A DNA stretch of 64,000 nt from Rosellinia necatrix (GCA_021209875.1 JAGYVD010000001.1:3100001-3164000), one strand, 5' to 3'; counted from the first letter of the stretch, positions 1-10,976 are shown. Notes: generated from the sequence alone by a model not told the origin. Translations and numbers: made by a program.

Positions 1-2433
1 AGCAACAAACCCACACAATCGGGCTGGGGCGCCGTCTCCACTGAGCGCCTAATTTTGTCACGGTTCTCGCCTCTTGTAGTTCCAAAAATGACTTATATAT
101 ATTATCGCACAAAGAGGGAAGTTTCATCTTCAACGTAGCCGCTAACTATTCTAGCTTATATACATAGTACTTGGGCCCTTACGTAGTTGGGGCCGGCGGC
201 CAAGTTTGGTTCTGTGACAAATCCAATGCTTATGTCTTCTATTCAAGCTGTGGTTGCTCGCCGGTGAAGTCTTCAATATCGTCCAGGACCCAACCCATTG
301 GAGAAGGGCAGGGAAGGTGACGTGTGTTTGTTTCTTCGGGCAATTTAGCCATCTCGGAGACGGGGTCTCGTCTGTGGCACCGTTGCTAGCAGTGACTATC
401 CCGACAACGATACAGTCGGCATCAAGGATCGCGTAGCCCGAGCCCCCATCGTGTAAAAAGCACTTGGCCCCCTCTTTGTAGACGGTCAGGGATTTCTCGG
501 GGTGCATATTCCCATCCAGACATTACCAGGTTATCGAACCAAAGCTTTGATGCGGCCCTTTGTTCCGAAAGCCAGTTTTGTTTGTTACCCCTTTTTCGCG
601 ACAATATCAATGACTTCACAGGGCGGGGTCAGTTTTAAATTCGCTACGTAACGACTTAGATAGCGTACCTGAATGCATTCACTAAGACGATTACTCTTAC
701 GGGACGCGATACAATAGACGCACGCGGGTTCCAAGGCTTTTTCGAGCCTAATGTGCCTAATCGTTGGGGTTGTAGAAGGGGAAGTTCGGTAGTGGATCCC
801 TGGCCCCTGTAGGACGGTCCATTGTTCGTAACGATGTAATACTTGATGCCAATATCTTCTTTGTGCCTCAGCTAAAGAGTACGCCTGACCATATTATTAA
901 ACTTGAAAGTGTTCCCTTAGAAGCTGAGAAAGACTCTATTGCCTAGGCCGCGAATAAAATTTTTAGGATCAAGCTCTGCGAGTGCCCAGTCCTATATTCC
1001 GATTCAAACAATGACTGAGCCTAGTAACCAGAAGTTGTTCCTCTTTTTGTTGTTGTGCTTGTACGAAAAGGACGGCTTGTCTATATCGAGAATCTTGATA
1101 ATCTTCTGCTTGAGAATATTAAATAAACTGGTATTCAAAGACAACTTGATTCTTTTGTTTTGCTCGAGTTCGAAACTAGTCAGAATCGTTTCTATGAACG
1201 AATCTAGGCCGCATTTGCATCGGAAAGATCTATTATGAATGAATTAAAGCTTATATGATCATTGAATGGCTTTATATATATGGTCAGTAATCCTAACAGG
1301 TGATTGATCATCTGTCCAAAATTCCGCAACACATGCCCTTATAGCCCACCAAAAAACAATGTTCAATTCGAAAGCCATACCTCGGAAGGTGTAATGGTGC
1401 TCAGCTCGGATTTGATAAGAATGATGTCGTCAACAGCTGCTGATTGCGATGGTCTATCGCACCAAGCAATAAAGGATGTGGGAATATTTCAAACGTACAA
1501 TAAAATGGCTAGGGGAATAACCTAATTTTTAACACGAATAAAGATCATATATTCTCCGCTTGGTGCCATGCTAGCGCTATGATCGGGACAGAGGTGTGAG
1601 AACTATAATTAGCCCTTCAGCTGGTAGGAATACTTGGCAAACTATCTCCAAGTACATAAAGTAATATCCTAGGCAGCATACATTACTACAGCACATGGCA
1701 GTCCAGCTGAACAGGGTTCTGTAACGGATAGAGTGGACCAATGGCCTAGCGTCGGTAGTTGCGCCCGCTATTGTGCTATTCTATTGCTGATTGCATCGAA
1801 AACAGGGAGAGGAGCGCCAAGACGATGGTACTATTCTCGAGGTCTATCAAATCGTACGGTAATATCAGACCGGCCATGTCTCCCAAAAATACCCTACTCA
1901 CCATGCCTTGCGTCGCCCTGGATGCTTCGTCAGAAGCTAGTATCGCAGGCAGCTTGACTCGTTACGAGGCAATAAACAATCAAATACTAGTGACTTTTTT
2001 TAGCGTTGATTTCTCTGTTCAAAGTCGTAATGCCAGCTATACTCGTGCCTGCAAGCACCGATTTCCATGGTTCTCGCTATACACGTATTTCAAGTAGTGT
2101 ACAAGTATACTGTCCTGAATTGAATATTCTAAATTTAGCCTCTACCGAGTGGGGGTCTTCCGGGACCATGGCGCACATCTGTAACACGACACTAACCCCA
2201 TATAGTCATTTGCGTGTTCTCCTATGTAATAAACGTGAGATAACGTATAGATTCTTACCTATCATTACACAGCTTACAGGATCCGAAGGATTTCACGACA
2301 GCCGGTTTCGAACCCAAGACATGGCGTGAACAAAAAAATATAACACAAAAGTCAGGATACTTCCATTTAACCATGAAATTATGAAATACGCTTGATTCAA
2401 CCAGTTTTTCCTGCGCACAATCATCTTGGCACC
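1..2433. other. gene-poor left flank
   Basis: Apart from the protease-like relic at 239-619, I find no coding region here. The open frames are short (under 120 codons), overlap one another, and lack recognisable domains or splice-consistent continuations. Base composition is mixed and AT-leaning. A T-arm-like stretch near 2309-2320 has no matching tRNA body. Confidence 0.6.
239..619 (-). pseudogene. decayed serine-protease-like fragment
   Basis: Read right to left, the minus strand gives fragments that together resemble the C-terminal part of a trypsin-fold fungal protein. First comes a segment ending SKLWFDNLVMSGWEY. Then, in another frame, VYKEGAKCFLHDGGSG is followed by AILDADCIVVGIVTASNG, the position where active members have GDSG and a VGI strand. 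Last, after a further frame change near 290, comes a tail ending DDIEDFTGEQPQLE before a stop at 239-241. The catalytic GDSG is GGSG here, and at least two frame changes are needed to join the pieces. I see no splice sites that explain them. The family assignment rests on motif resemblance only; it could be another beta-barrel protein. Confidence 0.35.
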
Positions 2434-4083
2434 ATGGACAACAATGACGAGTCTGAAAGATTATTCCTCGAGAGAACCTCAACGAGGGGTTCGACTGAAA
2501 AGTCCTCTTCTTCGTGTAAAGGGGTGGAAAAGAACGAGAAGGCCTTCATGAGCTCAGCGTCCCTAGTAATGCTGATATTACTCGGTGTTGGGGCAGCAGG
2601 CGCAATCGGCCACCTCATATACTATCGCAATCTGAACGGGCGCACACTATCGTCCGTCCCCGTCCCCCAGGAATGGAATCTTCGGATCGGCACAGTATTA
2701 GCTTTCCTAGCTAAGACTTCATGGACCGTTGCTATCACCACGGCTCAAGCCCAGCAGGTCTGGCGTACTGCGGGTCAAAAGCCGCTGGAACTCAAGACTG
2801 TCGACGCTATGCTCATGGCCCCCACGGATTTCTCGGCCTTTCGACACGGTAGTATGATCGCGAAGGCAAAGATGGCAACACTTCTCGCCCTTGTCGCGTG
2901 GTTCGTACCGATCAGCACCATCTTCGCACCCGCAACCCTAACTGTCGTAGCAAACGAAGCGGCAAGAAGCAGTACTGTTCGGGAGCTGGTGCCTGACATT
3001 GACTTCAACACCACCGAGAAGTTTGCGAGTCTTGGAACCTGCGCGCCCTCCTCATGTGGATTGACGGCTCCTGGTGAATACAGCGCAACACAATTCCGAT
3101 CACCCAATGCCCAGACCGTCGTGCAGATAGTGGCGAGTACGTCGAGTGGCCGCATTCAATCCATGGTCCCCCGGTATCCCAACTCTACCTACACAACATC
3201 ATTCTTCGGTCCGCTATTTCAATGCTCGGCAGCCAATAGCTCGACCGTCGCAAAGATCAACGCAGTAGACCAACTCACCGCTCCCTCGAATGATTCCTTG
3301 AAATACAAGGGCACCCCATTCGTTAGCTACTATGCCTTTGTGCCGGGAACGACCCCCGGGGGTGACCTCGCGGCGGTAGACTTTGCCAAGCTGCCAACAA
3401 CGTGGTCTGAAATCTCGAACGCCACCGTCCCTACTACGGCCGAGCTGTGGATAAAGTCTGGCAAATACAGAAATGAAGATCACCACGTATGCGAATTCTA
3501 CAACTCGACATTCGATGTGGAGTTTTCGTTCTCGTCCGGCAAGCAATCAACTGCGGTCAAGAACACATCAAATGTGGCCAAACAGCCATATGTTATAGCA
3601 ATAACCAATTCGGACGCCGCAGGCCACCAGGCCCTGAGCTACCAGGCCGTCTTCACGGCACTCGCGAGGCAGCTCATCGGCCGTTTCGAATCGGACCCTC
3701 TCAACACGCAGCTCTTTCAAACACCGGTAGTCGGCGCCCGGGAGTTCGGACCGTATTTCGACGGCAATTTCGGCGCGGCGGAGCAGCCGTTCAAGGCCAA
3801 CCTGACCATCCCTCAGGTTATCGAACAATTATCGCAAAATATCACATTAAGCATGCTCGCATCGAGTGTGCACGCCGGGAACGGCACATCTGCAGACATC
3901 ACGGTGTATGATAGCGAGAATGTGTACCATTTCGATGCATTGTCTTTGATTGTAACGTACGCAGTAACCTTGGCAGTTGCGGTGGCGTGTGTAGGCGTTG
4001 GGCTGCTGGCAGTGGCGGAGAATAAGGGGACGAGAACTACGGCCTTCTCGGCATTGGTGTATGCGGCCCGGCAGAGACCGTGA
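2434..4083 (+). CDS. DUF3176-like fungal membrane glycoprotein
   Basis: A single open frame of 549 aa. The start at 2434 has a good ACCATGG context; an upstream in-frame ATG at 2392 would add 14 residues. I see membrane segments near residues 39-62, 76-95 and 133-155, then a long extracytoplasmic region of about 350 residues with many N-x-S/T sites, and a final membrane segment near 508-530 with a short cytoplasmic tail. This layout, with the KTSWTVAITTAQAQQVW-type second helix, is the common fungal DUF3176-like family (sometimes labelled formylmethionine deformylase-like, without evidence of that activity). Function is unknown. The last sense codon runs straight into GTGAGT, a strong intron donor, so the annotated stop may lie inside an intron and the true C-terminus may be longer. 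Confidence 0.8.
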   Translation: MDNNDESERLFLERTSTRGSTEKSSSSCKGVEKNEKAFMSSASLVMLILLGVGAAGAIGHLIYYRNLNGRTLSSVPVPQEWNLRIGTVLAFLAKTSWTVAITTAQAQQVWRTAGQKPLELKTVDAMLMAPTDFSAFRHGSMIAKAKMATLLALVAWFVPISTIFAPATLTVVANEAARSSTVRELVPDIDFNTTEKFASLGTCAPSSCGLTAPGEYSATQFRSPNAQTVVQIVASTSSGRIQSMVPRYPNSTYTTSFFGPLFQCSAANSSTVAKINAVDQLTAPSNDSLKYKGTPFVSYYAFVPGTTPGGDLAAVDFAKLPTTWSEISNATVPTTAELWIKSGKYRNEDHHVCEFYNSTFDVEFSFSSGKQSTAVKNTSNVAKQPYVIAITNSDAAGHQALSYQAVFTALARQLIGRFESDPLNTQLFQTPVVGAREFGPYFDGNFGAAEQPFKANLTIPQVIEQLSQNITLSMLASSVHAGNGTSADITVYDSENVYHFDALSLIVTYAVTLAVAVACVGVGLLAVAENKGTRTTAFSALVYAARQRP

Positions 4084-4565
4084 GTAGTAGACCTACTTCT
4101 AGGTTAGGTGTCTACCTAGGTAGGTTACCTACCTACCTTTTGCCTACTTACCTAGGTCACTACCTAACCTAGACTAGACGTTAATATTACTACTACTACT
4201 ACTAGGTCACTACCTAGGTAGGTACTTGGGTAGGAAAGAAGTAGCAACGCCCGCTCTCGCGCGAAGGCCGAAGGTCACACATGGGCACACAGACTAGACC
4301 CATGAAGCAAGTACTGAAATACGGCAGGCACGTTCGGTAGGCAGTAGCCTGCTTACCTACTTACCTAGGTAAGTACTGCTTGGGCAAGACGTATGGATAC
4401 CTTAACTTAGGTACTTGCTTAGCTCAGGCGATCCACCGCCGTTCTTAAGAAAAGTGTTTCATCACTTTCTCGAAATTCCTTCCCTTTGACTCAACAAACA
4501 CAGAAAATGTGTCATCACTCTTACAGCGTATCTTCTTCACTTTATAAATACCTAGGCTCTAGACT
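4084..4565. repeat. CCTAGGTAGGTA-type palindrome island
   Basis: The spacer between the DUF3176-like gene and the BTB gene is dense in short palindromic words built from CCTAGG, TAGGTAGGTA and GTACCTA. The densest parts are about 4095-4235 and 4335-4420. A short trinucleotide run (TACTACTACTAC) lies near 4190-4203. I see no coding sequence. The same word type recurs near 40740, 43910-43970, 51650-51840 and 52240-52290. Confidence 0.6.
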
Positions 4566-6181
4566 ATGGAGATTGGCCTTCGGGATGATCATGAAATCGA
4601 TCCCACGAGCGGGTCGGAAGAGTCCCAGACTACCGACCCGGGCCCTCCTACACGTTCTCCTACACCACAACCCAAGCCCGAAGAAGACACTACCCTTCAA
4701 ACCGGCGATGTAGAACGTCAAATCGACCCCGAGCAGCCAGAACAACAGCTCCAAGAAGATACTACCCCTCAAGTCGGCGATGCAGAGCCAGAGCCTCAGA
4801 TCGACTCCGAGCTGCCACAACCACAGCTCGAAGAAGACACTACTCCTCAGGTCGGTGATACAGAGTCAGAGCCTCAGATCGACTCCGAGCAGCCAGAACA
4901 ACAGCTCGAAGAAGACACTACTCCTCAAGTCGGTGATACAGAGCCAGAGCCTCAGATCGACTCCGAGCAGCCAGAACAACAGCTCGAAGAAGACAATACC
5001 CCTCAAGTTGGCGATGCAGAACATCAGATTGATCCCGAACCATCACAGCCTCCCCACGGTGATGAACCACATGATGGCCAACCGTGCTATGACGGACCGC
5101 CGCCCCTCCCAACTTCGCTTGACCCAAAGGGCGATTTGTGTCTCAAGGTCGGCAGATATCCTATGAAGTCCTTTATGGTCTGCTCGAGAACTCTAGCCAG
5201 GTCCGCGCCTTTCTAGGATAAAATGCTATATGGGGAGTTTAAAGAAAGCAAGAAACGACATCCTCAGGATACCGGTGATCAGTGGACCGTAGAACTGCCC
5301 GAAGACAACGCCAGAGCCATGGAGGCACTACTCAACATCGTCCACGGTTATTTCGACCGAGTTCCCGCACCTGAGGGGCCAATGCCCATCCTGGATCTCT
5401 ATGAAATCTGCGTGATAGCAGATAAATACGATATGGTTCGTATCCTAAGGCCTTGGGCGAAAGGCTGGCTGTCGTGCGCGCTGCGCTCAGTCGAGGAGGC
5501 AACCGTACATCCGTTAAGTTACAACTACAATAGATTGCTTTGGGTCGCCTGGGTTTTCGGCGACAAAGCCGGTTTTGAGAAGTTGGCAAAAGAATTACTC
5601 TTGCAATTCTATCCTACAAGGGGTGGGGAGCACGCCTTGGGATGTCCCGGAGTTCTTGAGCCGCCAGAGATACACAGTAAGTTCATCCTCAAGCCCATCC
5701 TTGCACGATATTTTTAAAGCTCAATTTCCCCATTGCAGGTATCATTTCAAAAGCTCGTGTAAATATCGTCGAGGCGCTCCTTAGACTAGCCCATGATCTC
5801 TTACAATCGTTAATGAGGGGCAACAAACAGAATTGTACCGCGTATGGGATGCCTTTAATAGCTGGGATTGACATTCCTGGTATTTGCATTGCTTCAATGC
5901 TGGGAAAGCTCATGCTGTCCCTTACTGAGAAAGGGCTTATGCCGATACCGCGAGCAGAGACTTACCCCAGAAGTATACGGTTTCTTGCCATGGATCTGCT
6001 GAGTTTGACCGTGGAAAGCGAGACCGGATGCTTCGATATCTCGACCGGACAGAATCACAAATGCTCTAAAGCACCGGTTATAAAATACGAAGTCAGCAGA
6101 GTCATGAGATCCATAACCCCGTTGATGACTGAGAGACAAAGGGATTACCTTGACGCTCAAGCGAGGATATCTGGAATTTGA
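4566..6181 (+). pseudogene. fungal BTB/POZ-domain protein, broken by in-frame TAG
   Basis: Two exons, 4566-5676 and 5739-6181, flank a 62-nt intron (donor GTAAGT, acceptor TTGCAG, phase 1) and encode 517 codons. Residues 40-164 are an acidic Pro/Glu/Gln tandem repeat. Residues about 188-300 match the fungal BTB fold: GDLCLKVG, KSFMVCSRTLARSAPF, MLYGEFKES, VELPEDNARAMEALLNIVHG and DLYEICVIADKYD. The second exon has the usual C-terminal helical region of these proteins, ending RQRDYLDAQARISGI. One stop, TAG at 5214-5216, lies in the same frame in the middle of the BTB motif, between SAPF and DKMLYGEF, where homologues usually carry an aromatic residue. No intron of workable size removes it. Read as made, the product is a 216-aa repeat protein with a stub of BTB. 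It may be a recent pseudogene, an allele-specific null or a base-call error. BTB proteins of this kind are usually presumed protein-interaction factors. Confidence 0.8.
4683..5057 (+). repeat. in-frame 78-bp tandem repeat (about 5 units)
   Basis: Five consecutive units of 24-26 codons with consensus EDTTPQVGDTEPEPQIDSEQ followed by PEQQLE. The middle three units are nearly identical at the DNA level; the first and last have diverged and lost residues. The repeat sits before the BTB domain and predicts a disordered, strongly acidic segment. Such arrays expand and contract easily, so length variation between strains is expected. Confidence 0.9.
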
Positions 6182-6358
6182 ATAATATCATAGTAACCCA
6201 GCGTTTGTATGTGTTAGTATATGTATCACCTCAGTTCAAAAATCCACAAACCAGAATATCGCCATGTCATATATTTTACTGTGAAACTGAGACAATGTAT
6301 TTCCGAACTTCTCGTGTCGCCTTCGACGCACCATACAGCCTATTCGCACTACTGTCAA

Positions 6359-8760
6359 CTACTCTAACTCGATTGTCCGGGCCATGTGCCCCTCGAATAA
6401 ATCCATCTCGGCCTCCCATTCGGCCGTTTCGGTGGAACGGCGCGTTATCTCGGTCGACTCTTTGGGTTGTTTGGTATTGACGTGGAATAACCCAACGCGC
6501 CTGAACCGGGTCGGGTCTCGATCACACGGACCGTCACGGGACTGAAGAATAAGCCCGACGGGCCCACGCTTCTTGAAGCCTACACAGTTTCCGACCTCGA
6601 GAAGCCATACCGGTACTTGATGTCCGTACTCTTTAGACGATACGCTGAGGGGGTCGTGTGTGTCCGGGTACACAGTAGCGAGCCACAATTTCCTCCCGCG
6701 GGTACCGTTTGCGCTTCCAACCCCCCCTGGCGTTTTACCGTTGTCCCCGGGTTCGACATGCAACGTCCCATCCGCCGCATGCCAGAGCGACCGTCTCATG
6801 CGCGCTCTCAACGTCAGCACACCGCGGGTCACGGAGCCGCATCTCGCGGCAGCGTTCGCCAGCCTGACGTCAGCGCCGAGCAGCACGGCCTGGCAATCGC
6901 GCTGGCACGCCCGGCTGTAGATGAACAGGACGTGGCAGTTGACGCCCGCCCAGGACCAGGAGGGACCCTGGTAGCGCTCGGGGCGTGGCGGCAACCCGGG
7001 CCCCCTCTCGGCGTCCGAAGCCCCCTGAGACTTCGCTGCTGCGCCGCCGCCGCCGCCGACCCTTTCATCGGCGACGGCCGCCGCCGCGTGCCAACACAGG
7101 GAAGCGGGCAGCGACGACCCCCACATGCCCGCCAGGTACCGCTCGCCCTCGTCCCGGCCCTCGCCCCGCAGGTGCGCGAGGAAGATCTCCGCGACCCCCG
7201 AGATCCCCAGGATCCGGTCTGTCGGCAGGGATAGGAGCCGCGGGGTGTATTCACTGAGAACTGTGTGCCACCGGCCGTGCAGCCACTCGCGGACCCAGGC
7301 GGCGCTGGACCGCCGCGCCGCCATTACCGCCAGGTCCGCGAGCAGGTCCCCGTGCAGATACATGATCTGCGACGTGTGGTCTTCGGGATTCTTGTCCCAC
7401 TTCCAGCCGTCTGTGTAACTCTCGCCCGCTGAAGCTGGACCGCTCGGGATGACGACAGCGGTTGGGGGGGAGGCCAAGGCCGACGTCGTCGCGCACGTCC
7501 ATCGCGTCTGCCGGCTGCCGAAGTCGAGCACCCGGTTCGAGAGGTACCGCTCCTGCAGCGTCCATGCCCTGGAGTCAATCGGCTCGCTGCTGCTCCTGCT
7601 GCCCTCGATGTGCGTTAGATACGCCCACCCGACGACCGCCTGGGACTCTCCTGGGCATCGGATCGGAAGCCGGACCGCCAGTCGGGTCTGCGATGCGAGA
7701 TCAATCTCCCCCAGAAACCCGTCGACGGACCGGCGAGCTCGCGATGCGATGATGGTTACGGTCGCTTGGCTATAAATGCGCGCCATGTCGGCAATTTGCG
7801 ACGTCTTGTCCTCCTCGTCATCCTGGATTATACAAAGCGAATCCGCCCAGAGATACCGAAGACCGAGAGCCGCGGCCGTTTTTATGGCGTCCTGGATAGA
7901 TCTGGGAAGTTTGCGCCATTGAAGCGACATATTGCCTGATTGCATCCGCGCCGTCGTGGTCTTGTAAGGCTGGTCACCACCCCAGCAGTAGCTGAGTGCG
8001 GCGAATGGCTCGATCGGTTCACCCGTTGTCACCTTGAGCGCGACATGGAAGTCGCATGAGCCACAACCGTCATCGCGGATATGTAAAACACGCAAGGGCA
8101 TGTAGGTTTGCGATACGCCTTTGCATTTCGGATGCGAGTTCTGGCAATTCTCTAGCCACTGCCTCGTGAGCCTGAGGCTCCCGGCTGACCCCGGGAAACG
8201 ATTTATAGGCCGATTCTGAATAAGCCGGTCCGCAGCGTCGCCTAGAATACCATACGTCAGCCATCCCACGGGCCGTTTAGCATACTAGACAGACCAGCTC
8301 GGTCAAGGAGGAGTGGGGAGCTTCGCATACCCTGAGGCGTGAAAACATCAACTGAGCATTGCGCAAACACCCTGCATCTACCTTGGCGTGGGAGCAGCGC
8401 GACATCTCTCTCCCACAGCCCGAAGAAGACCGCCTCATCGACGGGGTACCGGTCGATTAGTGACATGGAAAATGTCTCGGCGCATACAGGTATACGGGAG
8501 GCATCTTCACCCGCCTTAAGCATGCCGTATCGTTCACAAATGGACGAGGAAGAGCCGGCCCAGAGCGAATCAAGCCATACACATAGCGCACACCCGTCAA
8601 CAAGCCCGTTGATCACATCTTGTAATGTAGCGTCAAAGAAGAATATGTCGGATGGTATGTCTTCATCATTTCTCAAATCAAGCGATAGCCTCCGTCTCTC
8701 GAGATCAATAACGAATTTACCACAACTGTGACAGTGATGAAAATGTTCTGTTGGAATCAT
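6359..8760 (-). CDS. HET-domain (heterokaryon incompatibility) protein
   Basis: Two exons on the minus strand, 8760-8331 and 8241-6359, give 770 aa. The 89-nt intron has donor GTATGC, a CTGAC branch site and acceptor TTCTAG, and the phase-1 junction restores frame. The start is the first ATG (MIPTEHF). N-terminal cysteine pairs HCHSCGK and GCALC resemble the short Cys motifs preceding many HET domains. The HET domain spans about residues 220-375: FAALSYCWGG, LPRSIQDAI, LRYLWADSLCIIQDD, DMARIYSQATVTIIAS and SRAWTLQERYLS. The C-terminal half is variable and includes an Ala/Gly-rich low-complexity stretch. HET domains trigger cell death after fusion of unlike fungal individuals in characterised cases; most paralogues, including this one, have no assigned partner. 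It is convergent with the BTB gene (177 bp between stops). Confidence 0.9.
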
Positions 8761-9194
8761 TTTCCTCGTGCACACGAAATCAGACGTTCAGGCGATGCCC
8801 GCGTTCCGCCGAAGCGGGGGCAGATCATTTGGAGGGTTCCCCTGATGATCGATCCATTCATTCGCGAAGCTGACCCTGCATACCCATCAGGAGGCGCATG
8901 ATTGGGCTTTCCCATTGATCTTGCCTTAGCTACCCGCTATGATACTAAGCCTGTTTCGTGATTCTACATTCAAGTTTCGGTTGTCGCATCGGCAATAGAA
9001 TCCCCGTCTGTGTATTCCGAGCAAGTTCCTCTTGACAGATGACGGGGGGTATAGAATCGAATAAGTAAATGAATATCAATAGTTATGCAATTTAACAAAA
9101 TAACAGGTAGTTAATTAATTAATTAATTAATTAATTCTATCAGTACAATCGAAAAAAAGACAAGATCCAAACAAAAACCAGCCAACGCCATGTT
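8761..9194. other. intergenic spacer with (TTAA)n microsatellite
   Basis: This holds the presumed promoter of the HET gene and the 3' flank of the dehydrogenase gene. A pure TTAA microsatellite of 26 bp lies at 9111-9136. I see no coding sequence. Confidence 0.7.
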
Positions 9195-10312
9195 TCACTG
9201 GACCCAGCCCTCCTTCCTCATCAGATCCCGAGTCCACCCGTCCAGCCTCTCGGCGAGCCCGGCATCCTTGGCGGCGGCGCTGAGCCACCAGGGCTCGCCG
9301 CAGCGGCGGAAGACGTCGAAGTAGCCGCCGCTTTGCGCGGCGGTCATGCCGGGGCCGGCGGCGCAGAAGAGGCTGGTCCAGGCGCCCTTGTCGGCGGGCC
9401 AGGCGAGGCCGAGCAGGCGCACGAGCGAGAAGACGCCCGAGGTGGCGGGCCCGCCGGACGCCTCCGCCGGCGCCGCGAGGTTCGTCTCGACGATGCCGGG
9501 GTGCACGGACGAGACCCAGATCTCGCCCGAGCCCTCTTTCCCTCCCGAGCCCGAGTCCAAGTCCGAGCCCGAGCCCGAGCCCGAGCCGGGGCCGTACGCG
9601 CGGTGCAGCGCCGCCGCGTGCAGGATGTTGGCGAGCTTGCTCTGCCCGTAGCGCGACCAGGGGCTCGCGCCGGGCAGGGACGGGTCGTCGAAGCGGATGC
9701 CGCCGCGCGGCGCCATCAGGTGGCCCGAGGAGGACAGGTTGACGACGCGCACGCGGCCCGGCGGGAGCGCGGCGGCGGTCCGCCGCAGGAGCGGCAGGAG
9801 CCGCTCCGTCAGGAGCCAGTGCCCGAGGTAGTTGGTCTGCCACTGCGCCTCGTGGCCGTCGGCCGTCCGCGCGAACGGCGTCGCCATCACGCCGGCGTTG
9901 TTGACGAGCCCGTGCAGCGCCGCCTCGCGCGCCAGGAACCGCGACGCCGCCGCCGCCACGCTGCCCAGGTCTGCCAGGTCCATCACCAACAGCTCTACGT
10001 CCATGTCCACGTCCACGTCCACGTCCACGTCCGCCGCCGCCGCCGCTTCCGCTCGGATCGCCGCGATCGCCGCCGCACCCTTCTCCGGCGAGCGCGCGCA
10101 CATGTACACGCGGGCCCCGTGGCGCGCTAGGTGCGCTACGGTGTGGTAGCCGCTGTGGGGTTTGATGGGGTATCAGTGATTGGGGTCTTGGTTAGGAGGA
10201 GAGGATAGGGGGGGGAGGGGAGGGGAAGGGAAACGTACATGCCGGAATTCCCGCCGGTGACTATGAAGACTGTCCCTTTGAGATCGGGAAGAGAATCGGG
10301 GTGGAAGGTCAT
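9195..10312 (-). CDS. short-chain dehydrogenase/reductase
   Basis: Two exons, 10312-10239 and 10152-9195, give 343 aa. The 86-nt intron (GTACGT...CACAG, phase 2) splits the cofactor motif, and joining the exons gives TGGNSGIGYHTVAHLARHGA, the classical Rossmann nucleotide-binding start. Further motifs are NNAGVMATP, a catalytic-serine segment VRVVNLSSSGH near 160-169, and Y193-x3-K197 in SRYGQSKLAN. The order and spacing match the retinol-dehydrogenase/WWOX-like class of fungal SDRs, NAD(P)H-dependent oxidoreductases whose substrate cannot be read from sequence. Two low-complexity insertions are odd: an alternating Val/Asp run near 66-77 and a Gly/Ser run near 212-228, both from GC-rich codon repeats. 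It is divergent from the bZIP gene, which might regulate it (inference). Confidence 0.88.
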
Positions 10313-10976
10313 TGTTAAGGCGAGTGTTCGGATCGAGGTGTGGAGGTGGGATGATTGTTGAGAGATAGATATCTAATTCATATAATTTTAATGTCTTGAA
10401 TTATTAACGTGCGTGTTCGATGATACGAGAAGATGCATTGAGATTTAGGCATTGCTACAGTCTTTATTTATATATCGTCTCTATCGTACAATGTCCGATA
10501 TTTCCATCGTGGATGCTATTCTGGGTATTAGATATCGTGAGCCAGCTGCTTGACTTTTGAGCGAATAGGAGAGCCCTGAACAAGTGGATGAACAAGTGGA
10601 TGAGAGGTGTGAGCCAGCTGCATGAAGCGTGGGGCGATGCTAAAGCTTGTGATCCTCGGTAGCTGCTCCACGATGTGAGCAGGTTGCATGACGCTAGACT
10701 TCGTCAAGTTAGACGCCGTTGGCATGAATGGCCAATGATGTCGCATCATCCCATCAGCCCCCCGTCCGTCCCGTCCGTCCACGCCCCAGACTCCCTCAGC
10801 TATGAAATAACGGATCGGACATAAGCGTATGAATTCCTCCGTTCGTGATCCGGGTGTCCAGCCGCTACTGTGAGCAGGCTGCATAAGCCAGCCGTCTTGG
10901 TCGGTCCGACGAAACTTGCCTCATTCATCATCCATCTATTTCCCTCATCGCCTCGATTCCAACGTCCGCTGCCATC
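10313..10976. promoter_or_regulatory. divergent promoter with iterated 17-bp motif
   Basis: The spacer between the divergent SDR and bZIP genes contains four near-copies of GTGAGCCAGCTGCATGA, at 10537-10553, 10609-10625, 10675-10691 and 10870-10886. The first two differ at one base; the others differ at three or four. All lie in the same orientation. A 12-bp direct repeat (GAACAAGTGGAT, twice in tandem) sits at about 10578-10601. Iterated motifs between divergent genes suggest transcription-factor sites, but no known consensus is matched with certainty. Confidence 0.4.

Noticed and set aside
2300..2325. tRNA T-arm-like sequence around GGTTTCGAACCC
   Set aside because: No D arm, anticodon arm or acceptor stem on either strand at the right distance.
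5150..5222. Intron ending at the TAG of the BTB gene
   Set aside because: The only nearby GT before the TTCTAG acceptor gives a 16-nt intron, and longer ones would delete conserved BTB residues that align well.
9333..10130. Long plus-strand frames over the SDR gene
   Set aside because: Shadow frames produced by the GC-rich, repeat-containing SDR coding strand; low-complexity translations without motifs.
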